Shown here piece after piece: positions 26,219 to 34,252 of a stretch of 64,000 bases of DNA. How positions within the stretch are numbered: the stretch's first letter is position 1; every line of letters starts with the position of its first letter. The translations under genes and the position numbers were made by a program. Under the pieces are notes generated by a model. It saw only the letters and a list, made by a program, of their open reading frames with translations. It did no database searches and was not told the DNA's origin. The DNA comes from Lentzea kentuckyensis (lineage in GTDB: Bacteria > Actinomycetota > Actinomycetes > Mycobacteriales > Pseudonocardiaceae). Location: positions 23,009 through 87,008 of the forward strand of contig NZ_MUYM01000038.1 of assembly GCF_002150765.1 (NCBI RefSeq). Direction: 5' to 3'.

Positions 26219-27349
26219 TCAGAAGGGCGGCAGATCGCCCAGCACCGGTTCCGGGTCGCGCCGGTAGGTGTTCCCGGCTGGGCTGCGGAAGCAGAACCGT
26301 CCCGGCTTCGGTTGGCTGACCTGCCAGGCCGAGCGGCGCTTCACGCGGTGATGCCTGCGGCAGAACGCACCCAGGTTGTCGGCCGAGGTAGAGCCCAGCG
26401 GAAATGGCACCGTGTGGTCGAGATCGGACTTGTGCGACGGGCGCATGCAACCGGGGAAGCGGCAGGTCCGATCCCGCATCCACACGAACCTGCGCAGCGC
26501 GGCGGGCGGGCGGTAGGTGCTGGTGCCGAACTCCAGCGCCTCACCCGTCGCCGGATCGGTGAGAAGACGACGCCACGTGGAGTCCCCGGCCAGTTCACGA
26601 GCCAGATCAGCGGTGATCGGCCCGTACCCGGCGAGTTCACCAGGCTGCTCGGACACACCCATCAACGTCGCCGCCGACACCGCGACATACAGCTCCACCT
26701 TGACCGCACTGGACTTGTCCGGCGTCGCCAGAATCAGGTCGGCCACCACATCAGCACGCACCTGATCAAGCGTGCGCGGATCGGTAGGCGTCTTGGTCTG
26801 GCGGGCGATGGCGTCCACGCGGGCATAGCAGGCGGTCGCGAGGTGCGCGGGCAGACAAGCCCAGAACCGGGCCATGTCCTCCTCCATGGCATCAATCCCG
26901 GTGCACCGCTGCTTCTTCCGCTCCTCGGCCCGCTCCTTGTGCCCCTCCGGATCCACCCGCATCACCACCCGGCTGGTGAGCTGCCGCATCTGCGCACCGG
27001 TCTGCCCCGCCGCCTTGGCCAGCACCCGCTCCTCCACCTCGGCCGCGAGATCAGCGGACAACGGCCCGGTCTTGTCATGCAGGACACGAGCCTTGTAGAG
27101 GTCGATCTCGCCCTTCTCCAACGCGTCCAGCGTCCGCGGCAACTTCGACGCAAGATCAAGCGCCAGGGCGATCTGATCGGTGGTCCACCGCGACGTCCAC
27201 CGCATCGCGGCCGCGATCTCCGCGTCGAAGAACTCCTCGCCTTCACACGCGATCGCATAGTCGGCGAGCACACGCAACGACTGCGCCTGATGATAGGCGA
27301 TTTCCCTCTCGTGATAAGCCAGGGCATCGAGAACCTCGACCGCTTCCAT
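26219..27349 (-). CDS. DUF222 / HNH endonuclease domain protein (13E12-like), 376 aa
   Basis: The N-terminal and central DUF222 region (about 1-270) is rich in helices with the MRWTSRWTTDQIALALDLA segment typical of 13E12-repeat proteins. The C-terminal HNH nuclease domain (about 285-345) has CRFPGC, the DLDHTVPFPLG His/Asp pair and NLGAFCRRHHRVK. Such proteins occur in many copies in actinomycetes and are often linked to mobile or repetitive elements; the biological role is unclear. No terminal repeats or other mobile genes were found around it. Confidence 0.88.
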   Translation of the reverse strand: MEAVEVLDALAYHEREIAYHQAQSLRVLADYAIACEGEEFFDAEIAAAMRWTSRWTTDQIALALDLASKLPRTLDALEKGEIDLYKARVLHDKTGPLSADLAAEVEERVLAKAAGQTGAQMRQLTSRVVMRVDPEGHKERAEERKKQRCTGIDAMEEDMARFWACLPAHLATACYARVDAIARQTKTPTDPRTLDQVRADVVADLILATPDKSSAVKVELYVAVSAATLMGVSEQPGELAGYGPITADLARELAGDSTWRRLLTDPATGEALEFGTSTYRPPAALRRFVWMRDRTCRFPGCMRPSHKSDLDHTVPFPLGSTSADNLGAFCRRHHRVKRRSAWQVSQPKPGRFCFRSPAGNTYRRDPEPVLGDLPPF

Positions 27350-27564
27350 ACCCCAATTCTATTCTTGATCAAAAACCAAAATGGCCAAATCCAACCACTC
27401 AATAGGGTGAAACCCCAGTTCAGACATGCCGCCGTATAGCCCGTGCGTCGTTTTTCTCTCTACGACACGCAACCACTAGCAACCACGCACGCCCCCGGAA
27501 CCCAAACAACGCAAATGGACCACGCCCCGCAACCACCAAAGCAACGCAACCACAGAAATTCGTT

Positions 27565-27599
27565 CCGGCACACGCCCGACGAAGGAGGGCATGTGCCGG
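27565..27599 (-). terminator. Probable terminator of the dynamin operon
   Basis: CCGGCACACGCCC (27565-27577) and GGGCATGTGCCGG (27587-27599) form a 13-bp stem with one G-T mismatch and a 9-nt loop, 40 bp beyond the stop of the last dynamin gene. On the minus strand it is followed by AACGAATTTC, a modest T-rich stretch. The rest of the 27350-27639 gap holds several short GCAACCAC repeats and no ORF that looks coding. Confidence 0.6.
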
Positions 27600-27639
27600 G
27601 TCGCCGAAGGCGTGCCCGAGAATCGACCCGACCGCAGCA

Positions 27640-29031
27640 CTACCGACGTGGCAGCAGGCCTTCGCAGGTGCGGACCAGCACCCGGCAGGCGTCGGCCGCA
27701 CGCCTGGTCAGCATCGGGTTCTCGGCGTGCCGCTGCCAGCGTTGCAACGCGGCGAACGCGGCCTGCCCCACCTCGCGGGGGCCACATCCGTCGGACAAAC
27801 CCAAGCGCACCAACGGATGTGCGCCCTCGTCGCCCAGCAACCGGGTGGCCAGGTCCGCGTCGGGCACCTTCACCGTGCCGGACCGCAGCGCGCTCAGCAG
27901 CCGCAGCTCGGCGAACTCGTGCGTACCCGCCAGGATGCGTTCGACCGCGCCGGTCAGCCGCGAGTCGCCGACCGAGCGCAGCACGCCGTCCAGCGCCAGC
28001 AACGCCGAACGGGCCTTGAGCAGGTGCCGCCGTTCGCTGAACTGGGTGTGCAGCACCTTCTGCAGCTCGCCCAACCCGCTGCGCGCCACCAGTTCCGCGG
28101 CCAGCGCGGACGGCTCGGTCACGCCCTGCCTGATCAACGTCACCGCCAGCCGGATGCCGAACACCCCGAACCGCCCCAGCAGCGCTCGCCGTTCCACCGA
28201 GCCGTCCGCGAACCGGTCGGCGGACAGCAGCAACGACTCCAGCTCCTCGCGCGGCAACGCGGCCAGCCTCGACAACGCGACGAAGTCGTTCTGCCGCAAC
28301 GAACGCCCGGAGAAGGCCAGCAGGCCGGCGACCGCCACGACGTTCTGGCACAGGCCCTGCAACGAGGGGTCCGACCGGTAGCGGCCGGCGATGCCCCGCG
28401 CGGAGATCATCGCGTCCACCCGGCCGCCACCGATCTCGTCGGCCCGGGAGATCACCGCGACGGTGTTGATCGCGGTGGCCCGCGCGACGCCCTGGTCGCG
28501 GAACGACTCCAGGAAGTTCGCGTCGGCCGAGTGCAGGTGCCGCATCAGGTAGATGACCGCGTCGGCCTCGGTGGGCGTCGAGTCGTCCGGGGTGAGGAAA
28601 CGGCTGGTGTGCACCGAGTTGGCGGTGGTCAGCGAGGCGATGCCCGGAGTGTCGATCAACGTGGTGGACCGCAGCGACTGCGAGGGCCAGTCGACCACGA
28701 GCCGGTCGGCGGGACCGTCCAGCGCGATCTCCAGCGCGCCGTCGCGGCGGACCACCGGCAGCGACTTTCCCGGGGGGAACTGGACGATGCGGGGCGTCGG
28801 GCCGTCGCGGTACCAGGTGACGACCTTCGTGCACTCGCCGGCGTCGGTCGGCGCGATCTCCTCGCCGACCAGGGCGTTGAGCAACGTCGACTTGCCCGCC
28901 TTGACCTTGCCGGCGATGGCCACCCGCAACGGCTCGTCGAGCCGGACCAGTTGGCGCCGCAGCACTTCCCGCGCCTGCGGATACAGGTCGATTGCCGCCA
29001 GCAGCGCCCGCCGCACCTCGTCGGTGATCAT
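27640..29031 (-). CDS. Dynamin-family GTPase (IniC-like), 463 aa
   Basis: Membrane-remodelling-type large GTPase. The P-loop GKVKAGKSTLLNAL (about 42-55), switch/G3 DTPGIAS and a G4-like VISRADE are visible; the C-terminal half is helical, as expected for a stalk. The start overlaps the stop of the upstream dynamin gene by 4 bp. The pairing with a second dynamin and an IniB-N protein matches the iniB-iniA-iniC operon of mycobacteria, induced by cell-wall inhibitors; by position this is the iniC equivalent. Function here is inferred from that similarity. Confidence 0.85.
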   Translation of the reverse strand: MITDEVRRALLAAIDLYPQAREVLRRQLVRLDEPLRVAIAGKVKAGKSTLLNALVGEEIAPTDAGECTKVVTWYRDGPTPRIVQFPPGKSLPVVRRDGALEIALDGPADRLVVDWPSQSLRSTTLIDTPGIASLTTANSVHTSRFLTPDDSTPTEADAVIYLMRHLHSADANFLESFRDQGVARATAINTVAVISRADEIGGGRVDAMISARGIAGRYRSDPSLQGLCQNVVAVAGLLAFSGRSLRQNDFVALSRLAALPREELESLLLSADRFADGSVERRALLGRFGVFGIRLAVTLIRQGVTEPSALAAELVARSGLGELQKVLHTQFSERRHLLKARSALLALDGVLRSVGDSRLTGAVERILAGTHEFAELRLLSALRSGTVKVPDADLATRLLGDEGAHPLVRLGLSDGCGPREVGQAAFAALQRWQRHAENPMLTRRAADACRVLVRTCEGLLPRR

Positions 29032-30791
29032 GCCGTCACCTGCTTCACCACACGCTCCAGCGCCGCCAGTTCGGCCTTGATCTCGGTCAGCCGGGCGTCA
29101 CGGTCGCCCTGCGAGGCCTTCACGGACTTCTGCGCCGCCTGAATCGACTCCTGCAGCGACCGCTTCAGCTGCTCGGCCAAGGTCGTGAAGTGGTCCCGAA
29201 GATCGCGTTGCAGGCCGCGCAGCATGTCGCGGGAGTCCTTGCCCGCGTGGAACGACACGTCGTCCACGTACTTGCGCAGCGCCACCTTGCAGTCGTTCTG
29301 ACGTTTCGTGGTGATCCGCTTGCGCTCGTCCACGATCCCCTTGCCGCCCAGCAACAGCGCCGCGCCCACCGAGATCGGGTTGATCAGCGTCAGGCCGATC
29401 ACCGAGCCGATCAGGCCGAACATCAGCAGGCCGCCGTAGCCACCGCGCAGACCGGTGAGCAGGCGGCTGCCGATGCCGAACTTGTCCGACTCGCGCACCG
29501 AGAGCTCCGGCACCGACCGCAGCGGGTCAGCGGTGCCGACGCGCAACGCCGGCAGCATCTGCTCGCGTTCCGAGTCGAAGTGCTCCGCGACGCGCTTGGC
29601 CAGCCAGCGCGCCCGCTGGGTCGCCCAGACCGAGTTCGCCGACACCGCGGACGTCACGGCCTGCTGCGCCCACACCGAGAACTGGTCCCAGATCTTCTGC
29701 GGATCACCCGCCAGCAACGCCTCCTCCGCCTCGCGGACGATCTCCCGCATTCGGTCGCGCAGGTCGTAGTCGACGTCGGCGTTGAGGTCGGCCACGCCGT
29801 CGCTCAGCGTCTGCTGCCAGCGGGCGGACCGTTCCTTCAGGCCCGCCGCGCGTTGCTCGGCCTCGGTCAGCTCCCGGATCAGCTGCTGCACCGACTCCGG
29901 GTTCTCCTGCGCGGTCTGCTCGGCCCGCAGGCTGTCGACGACCTGGCCGATCACCGTCAGCACGTCGTGCAACGTCGACCGCCGGGCCAGCAGCTCGGCC
30001 TGGGCCAGCACCTTCTTGCGCAGGTGGGTCACCAATGCCGGATAGCCGGACTCGGCGTTCACGTCCTGGTCGCCGGCCTGCAGGGCGTGCCACCGCAAGG
30101 TCGACGACACGGTGAACAGCTCGGCCTTGATGCCCGCGTCCGCCAGGTGCCGCCGGTCGCGTTCGGCGATCGAACGCCAGTCCGGGTACAGGTCGGTCTT
30201 GGTGAGCACGCAGGCCACGTTCGGGCACACCGCCATGGCCTGCTTCAGGAACTCCAGCTCCGGGGCCGTGTACTCCTGCGAGCTGTCGGAGACGAGCAGC
30301 ACCGCGTCGGCGGACGGCAGCGCCGCCATCGTGGCGGCGCCGTGGACCGAGCTGAGCCCGCCGACACCGGGGGTGTCGACGAGCACCAGCCCCTCGGCCA
30401 GCAACGGCCGCGGGAGGCCGACCTCGACGTGCAGCAGGCGTTCGCGGTTGCCGGGGTTGCCCTCTTCCGAGGCGAACGCCGGCAGCTCCTCCAGCGGTAC
30501 CTCGGTGCGGCCCTCGGCCCGCACCACGGTCACCACCGGCTGTTCCGCGTGCTTCACGACGGTCGGCACGGCGGTCGCGACGTCGTCGGACACCGGGCAG
30601 ACCGGTGCCCCGACGAGGCCGTTGACCAGCATGCTCTTGCCTTGCTTGAACTCGCCGACGACCAGCAGGCGCACGTGGTCGTCGGCCAACCGGGCCTTCG
30701 CCTGGTGCAGTCGTCGCTCCAGGTCAGGGCGGTCGTAGCGCTTGATGGCGGCCAGCGCGAGCTCGACGGCCTGCTGGGGTGTGGTCGGCAC
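29028..30791 (-). CDS. Dynamin-family GTPase (IniA-like), 587 aa
   Basis: Large GTPase with P-loop GEFKQGKSMLVNGL (about 47-60), G3 DTPGVGGLSS, G4 TKTD, a long helical region (about 280-420) and a hydrophobic hairpin near 450-490 (GYGGLLMFGLIGSVIGLTLI, then ISVGAALLLGG) that could be a membrane paddle. The C-terminus is a predicted coiled coil. Length and layout match mycobacterial IniA. It lies 4 bp downstream of the IniB-N-like gene and overlaps the following dynamin gene, so the pair are probably made together and act on the cytoplasmic membrane. Confidence 0.87.
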   Translation of the reverse strand: MPTTPQQAVELALAAIKRYDRPDLERRLHQAKARLADDHVRLLVVGEFKQGKSMLVNGLVGAPVCPVSDDVATAVPTVVKHAEQPVVTVVRAEGRTEVPLEELPAFASEEGNPGNRERLLHVEVGLPRPLLAEGLVLVDTPGVGGLSSVHGAATMAALPSADAVLLVSDSSQEYTAPELEFLKQAMAVCPNVACVLTKTDLYPDWRSIAERDRRHLADAGIKAELFTVSSTLRWHALQAGDQDVNAESGYPALVTHLRKKVLAQAELLARRSTLHDVLTVIGQVVDSLRAEQTAQENPESVQQLIRELTEAEQRAAGLKERSARWQQTLSDGVADLNADVDYDLRDRMREIVREAEEALLAGDPQKIWDQFSVWAQQAVTSAVSANSVWATQRARWLAKRVAEHFDSEREQMLPALRVGTADPLRSVPELSVRESDKFGIGSRLLTGLRGGYGGLLMFGLIGSVIGLTLINPISVGAALLLGGKGIVDERKRITTKRQNDCKVALRKYVDDVSFHAGKDSRDMLRGLQRDLRDHFTTLAEQLKRSLQESIQAAQKSVKASQGDRDARLTEIKAELAALERVVKQVTA

Positions 30792-30795
30792 CGGA

Positions 30796-31335
30796 TCACC
30801 CCGCCAGCGTGTCGACGGGGTCGGGCTCGAGGTCCAGCTCTGGCTCTGGCTCGTCCAGCAGCACGGGCTCCGGCTCGATCGGGTGCTCCAGCGCCGGCTC
30901 CTCGGCCGGTTCGGGCTCGTCCTCCGTGGGCGGCTCGGCGTCGGGCCGGCCGGCGTCCTTGTCCACGTCGATGTCGTTGAACGAGTCCTTCACCTGCACG
31001 ACGTTGGTCTCGGTGTCGTTGTCCTGGATGGCGACGGAGTTGACCTCCGTGTCGTCGTCGGAGTTGAACGAGTCGTCGATCAGCACTGTGTCGCGGTCGT
31101 CGATGTTGAACGTCTGGTCGATCTGCTGGACCGGACGGTCGTGCACGACCTCGGTGTGGTGCACCTCCCGCACCGGACGGTCGGCCATGATCAGCTTCGC
31201 GTCCCGGATGTCGGCGTCGGTCGCCCCGGACAGGCCGTTGCGTGCCAGCTCCTTCTGCGGGTTCTCGTCGAACGCCTGCTGGGCCTTCGGGTCCTTCATC
31301 ATGTTCATCAGGAAGTCGATGAGCTTTTCCAGCAT
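30796..31335 (-). CDS. IniB N-terminal-domain protein, 179 aa, acidic
   Basis: The N-terminal ~55 residues (MLEKLIDFLMNMMKDPKAQ, then ARNGLSGATDADIRDAKLIM) match the conserved N-terminal domain that defines IniB-like proteins. The middle is rich in Asp/Asn/Val (DRDTVLIDDSFNSDDDTEVN, then VQVKDSFNDIDVD), suggesting beta-strand repeats, and the tail is Glu/Pro-rich. No signal peptide is visible. It precedes the dynamin pair by 4 bp. In mycobacteria IniB is Gly/Ala-rich; here the repeat region is short and acidic instead. Confidence 0.82.
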   Translation of the reverse strand: MLEKLIDFLMNMMKDPKAQQAFDENPQKELARNGLSGATDADIRDAKLIMADRPVREVHHTEVVHDRPVQQIDQTFNIDDRDTVLIDDSFNSDDDTEVNSVAIQDNDTETNVVQVKDSFNDIDVDKDAGRPDAEPPTEDEPEPAEEPALEHPIEPEPVLLDEPEPELDLEPDPVDTLAG

Positions 31336-31386
31336 GGTGTCTCCTCACCGAGGAGACCGGCCCCGAGGCGGCGGGGCCGGTCAGCG

Positions 31387-31956
31387 TCAGATGGGCAGGT
31401 CGAGGTCTTCGAGGACGCTCTCGATCTCGGCGTCGACGTCCAGGTCGAAGTCCTGGTCCTGGTCAGAGACCGCGGTCTGGTCGGCGTCCTGCTGCGAGAA
31501 CTGGTCCGAGTCGAGGTCGGCGTCCTGGTCGGCGTCCACGTCCACGTCGGAACGCGCGTCGCCACCGTTGCCGCCACCGGCGTCGGCGTTGCCGCCGTTG
31601 CCCGCGATGCCACCGTTGCCGCCGAGGCCGACACCGCTGCCGCCCGAGGTGCTGCCGAAGTTGACGTTGACCAGACCGTCCTGGTCGATGTCGCCGCCGG
31701 CGCCCCCGATGCCGAGGCCGTTGCCGCCGTCCGCGCTGCCGCCGTCACCGGCCACCGCGATGCCGCCGTTGCCGCCGTCGCCGCCCTCGGTCTCCGTGAC
31801 CGTGGTGGTGTCCTGGTCCTGCTTCGCCTCCTGCGAGGAGGTCTGCGGCGCGACCTGAGCCGACTGGACCTGCTGCTCGCTCGCCTGGGTGCCGTCGGCG
31901 TCCAGGTCGGCGGTCAGGTCGGCGAGGAAGGCGTTGAGGTCGATGGGGTTGCTCAT
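31387..31956 (-). CDS. Gly/Asp-rich low-complexity protein, 189 aa, first gene of ini-like operon
   Basis: Starts MSNPIDLNAFLADLTADLD with AAGGAG upstream. A Gln/Asp linker (30-55) leads to a ~75-residue Gly-rich repeat of GGNGG/GGDGG units (about 58-135) and then a tail dominated by Asp/Gln (DVDVDADQDADLDSDQ). Composition recalls the Gly-rich body of mycobacterial IniB and PE-PGRS-like proteins, and the Asp pattern suggests cation binding, but no enzymatic motif is present and no signal peptide is seen. It is 51 bp upstream of the IniB-N gene and is the promoter-proximal gene of the operon. The function is not known. Confidence 0.75.
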   Translation of the reverse strand: MSNPIDLNAFLADLTADLDADGTQASEQQVQSAQVAPQTSSQEAKQDQDTTTVTETEGGDGGNGGIAVAGDGGSADGGNGLGIGGAGGDIDQDGLVNVNFGSTSGGSGVGLGGNGGIAGNGGNADAGGGNGGDARSDVDVDADQDADLDSDQFSQQDADQTAVSDQDQDFDLDVDAEIESVLEDLDLPI

Positions 31957-32099
31957 GTCGGGCTCCTTTGTGTCTGGTCTGCCGGACGACGTTTCGACCG
32001 GCTGCCAACAAAGTTAGGGAGCTCGGAGCCCGTTGCCATCTGGGCGCCTCCCGGTTCGTCACCGACCGCGCACACAGGGATCCGGGCAGCGATAGGGGA

Positions 32100-32127
32100 T
32101 TCACCCTTGTATTTCGGAAAAGGTGAA
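32100..32127. promoter_or_regulatory. Inverted repeat in the divergent ini-like / Hsp70-like promoter region
   Basis: TTCACCCTT (32100-32108) and AAAGGTGAA (32119-32127) are complementary with one mismatch around 10 bp. It sits in the 234-bp gap between the divergent Gly/Asp-rich gene and the Hsp70-like gene, where a shared operator would be expected. No other clear element was seen in the gap, and the regulator is unknown, though the LuxR-type gene downstream is a candidate. Confidence 0.35.
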
Positions 32128-32190
32128 CCACTCCATATGAGACGCACGTGTACTGACGTCCGCCTTGTCCGCCGCTACAGGGGGTGTCCG

Positions 32191-33609
32191 ATGAACTACC
32201 AGATCGGGCTGGATCTCGGATCCACCCGCACAGCAGTCGCCACGTGCCGCGAGGTACCGAGGCTTGAGTCGGTGACCCCGACCGTCGTCATCGCAAATCC
32301 TGATGGCTCTTTGGTCATCGGCGAGGAGGCGGAACGCCGCGCGTCCGCCGACCCGAGCCGCGTCGCCCGCCGGTTCCTGCGCCGCGTCGGCGACCCGACG
32401 CCGTTGCGACTGGGCGGTGTCGCGCTGAGTGCCGACGTCCTCACCGCGCGTTTCGTCACGCAGCTGCTCGCGCCCCACAACGGCCGCGTCGCCATCGCGC
32501 ACCCGGCCTCCTGGGGCCCGCACCGCCTGGAATCCCTTCGGGGAGCCGGACTTTCCGACGTGCTGTTCGTGCCCGCCCCGCAGGCCGCAGTCGTGGCATA
32601 CGACGAGCGGGCCCGGCTCGAACCGGGTTCCGTAGTCGCCGTGTACGACCTCGGCGGTGGCGGTTTCGAGGCCGTGGTGGTGCGCAAGCTCGCCGACTCC
32701 TGCGCGCTGGCCGGCCGTCCCGAGGAGGCCGAGGTCGGCGGTCTGGACTTCGACGAGGCGGTCTTGGCGCACGTCGTCGAGTCGCTCGTCGAGTGGGACT
32801 CGCTGGACACCGAGAATCCCGTTGTGCTGGCGGGCGTTGCCGATCTCCGGCGGGCCTGCACGGCCGCCAGGGAACAGCTGTCGTCGGACACCGAGGTGCG
32901 GATTCCCGTTACGGTGCCGGGGATCTCGGTCCGCGAGGTGCGGCTGACCCGGGCCGAGTTCGAGGAGATGATCCGGCCCGCCCTGGCCGAGACCACGTCC
33001 GCGCTGCTGCGGGCGTTGCAGAACGCCGGGGTGAGCGCCGCCGAACTCGCCGCCGTCCTGCTGGTCGGCGGCGCGGCCCGAACCCCGTTGGTGACACAGG
33101 AAGTCTCCGCGCTGCTCGGCCGTTCGGTGACGCCCGCGTCCGAGGGCATGGTCGCGGTCGGCGCCGCGCTGTCGGCCCGCGTCCGCGAACCCGCGCCCGA
33201 GGTGGCGACCGTCATGTGGTCGCGGCCGCCTTCGCCTCCCGCGCCCGCGTTGCCGCACAAGCGGAAGAAGCTGACCCCGTACATCACCGCCGCGGTGCTC
33301 GCGGCGGCGGTCGGCGGCGGTCTCGCGATGAACACGTACTTCGCGGGCAACGCCACTCCGGACACGACGCCCACCACGACCGCGCCGACGTCCTCGGAGA
33401 CGACCGTGGCACCGGTGACCACCACCTACGTCGCGCCGGTCCAGCCTCAGAAGACGGTCGCTCCCCCACCGCCTCCCCCGCCGACGAAGCGCACGACGAC
33501 GACTTCGGTCACGCGGCCGTCGAGCTCGGCGCCGAGCGTCAGCAAGTCGGTCAGCGTCCCGCCGGTGGTGCCCAGCAGCAAGGCCGGTACCAAGGTGGGT
33601 GCGCCATGA
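32191..33609 (+). CDS. Membrane-anchored Hsp70-like protein, 472 aa
   Basis: An actin-fold ATPase of the Hsp70 family without a substrate-binding domain. Phosphate-1 GLDLGSTRTAVA, phosphate-2 VYDLGGGGFEAVV and the adenosine motif VLLVGGAARTPLV are present over about 1-335. After a basic patch (HKRKKL) comes a single membrane helix (about 362-382) and a ~90-residue Thr/Ser/Pro-rich tail, presumably outside the membrane. The topology is therefore a cytoplasmic ATPase with an extracellular low-complexity stalk. It is divergent from the ini-like operon and coupled by ATGA to a small membrane protein. A sensing or scaffolding role in the envelope is plausible but not shown. Confidence 0.85.
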   Translation: MNYQIGLDLGSTRTAVATCREVPRLESVTPTVVIANPDGSLVIGEEAERRASADPSRVARRFLRRVGDPTPLRLGGVALSADVLTARFVTQLLAPHNGRVAIAHPASWGPHRLESLRGAGLSDVLFVPAPQAAVVAYDERARLEPGSVVAVYDLGGGGFEAVVVRKLADSCALAGRPEEAEVGGLDFDEAVLAHVVESLVEWDSLDTENPVVLAGVADLRRACTAAREQLSSDTEVRIPVTVPGISVREVRLTRAEFEEMIRPALAETTSALLRALQNAGVSAAELAAVLLVGGAARTPLVTQEVSALLGRSVTPASEGMVAVGAALSARVREPAPEVATVMWSRPPSPPAPALPHKRKKLTPYITAAVLAAAVGGGLAMNTYFAGNATPDTTPTTTAPTSSETTVAPVTTTYVAPVQPQKTVAPPPPPPPTKRTTTTSVTRPSSSAPSVSKSVSVPPVVPSSKAGTKVGAP

Positions 33610-34055
33610 CCGCCTTGCCCCCGAGACCTGGGCAGACGAAGTTCCAGCTGGTCAAGGCGCCGAGACCGCGACTGGTGACGGTGTCGGCGTGGTTGTGGCT
33701 GGTTGTGGTGGCCGTGGAGCTGGTGGTGGTCGCGGTCGCGTTCGGCGACGTGCGCGGCTCGCTGGTGGCCGAGGTGGCGGCACGCGGAGTCGATCAGTCC
33801 ACACAGGACAAGGTGGTGCTCGCCGGGCTGGGTGTGCTGCTCGGGCCGGGCGTGCTGGTGGCCTTGGTGCAGCTGGGGGTGCTGCGGGCCTACGTCGGCG
33901 GGCGGAACTGGGCGCGGATCTTGTTGGCGGTGCTGGGAGTTCTCGGGGTCGTGGTCTCGCAGACGCCGTTGGCGGTGGGGATCGCGGCGGCCGGGGCTGG
34001 GGTGCTGATGTTCCTGCCCAAGGCGAACGCGTGGTTCGCGGGGAGGCGGTCATGA
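33606..34055 (+). CDS. Small integral membrane protein, 149 aa
   Basis: The start overlaps the Hsp70-like stop (ATGA). A short basic N-terminus is followed by about four hydrophobic helices (about 25-50, 70-95, 100-118 and 120-137) and a basic C-terminus. No conserved catalytic motif is recognised; similar four-helix proteins are common in actinomycetes. Its 3' end has been tandemly duplicated, giving the remnant that follows. Confidence 0.78.
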   Translation: MTALPPRPGQTKFQLVKAPRPRLVTVSAWLWLVVVAVELVVVAVAFGDVRGSLVAEVAARGVDQSTQDKVVLAGLGVLLGPGVLVALVQLGVLRAYVGGRNWARILLAVLGVLGVVVSQTPLAVGIAAAGAGVLMFLPKANAWFAGRRS

Positions 34056-34252
34056 CCGCGATGGCGATGGCCGGTGCGGCGGATCTTGCTGACAGTGCTG
34101 GGAGTCCTCGGCGCCCTGGCCTCACCGACACCGCCGCCGGCGGGGATCGCGGCGGGCGTGCCGACCTTTCCGCGCAGACCGCCGTGGCCAGCACAGGCGT
34201 GCCGGCGTTTCTGCCCAACTCGAACACCTGCTCCACGGGGAGACGAAGATGA
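34052..34252 (+). pseudogene. Degenerate duplicate of the preceding gene's 3' end (66-codon ORF)
   Basis: Bases about 33912-34060 recur at about 34077-34257. CGGATCTT at 33915 matches 34080 and GGGGATCGCGGCGG at 33977 matches 34142 (shift 165). After an extra 32 bp, CTGCCCA at 34014 matches 34211 (shift 197), and ATGACCGCG at 34052 matches 34249. The insertion breaks the frame, so the copy of RILLAVLGVLG is read in one frame while MFLPKANAWFAGRR resembles AFLPNSNTCSTGRR in another. The surviving ORF keeps ATGA overlaps at both ends, so it may still couple translation to the LuxR gene, but it is probably not a functional protein. Confidence 0.7.

Noticed and set aside
26219..27349. HNH/DUF222 gene as sign of a phage or integrated element
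   Set aside because: No integrase, terminal repeats, tRNA site or phage structural genes nearby; such proteins are dispersed widely in actinomycete chromosomes.
27420..27701. Short GCAACCAC-type repeats as a CRISPR array
   Set aside because: Units are 8 bp, irregularly spaced, with no constant spacer length and no cas genes.
31387..31956. RTX-type calcium toxin repeat in the Gly/Asp protein
   Set aside because: The GGxGxDxxx nonapeptide register is not kept and there is no type I export signal or transporter.
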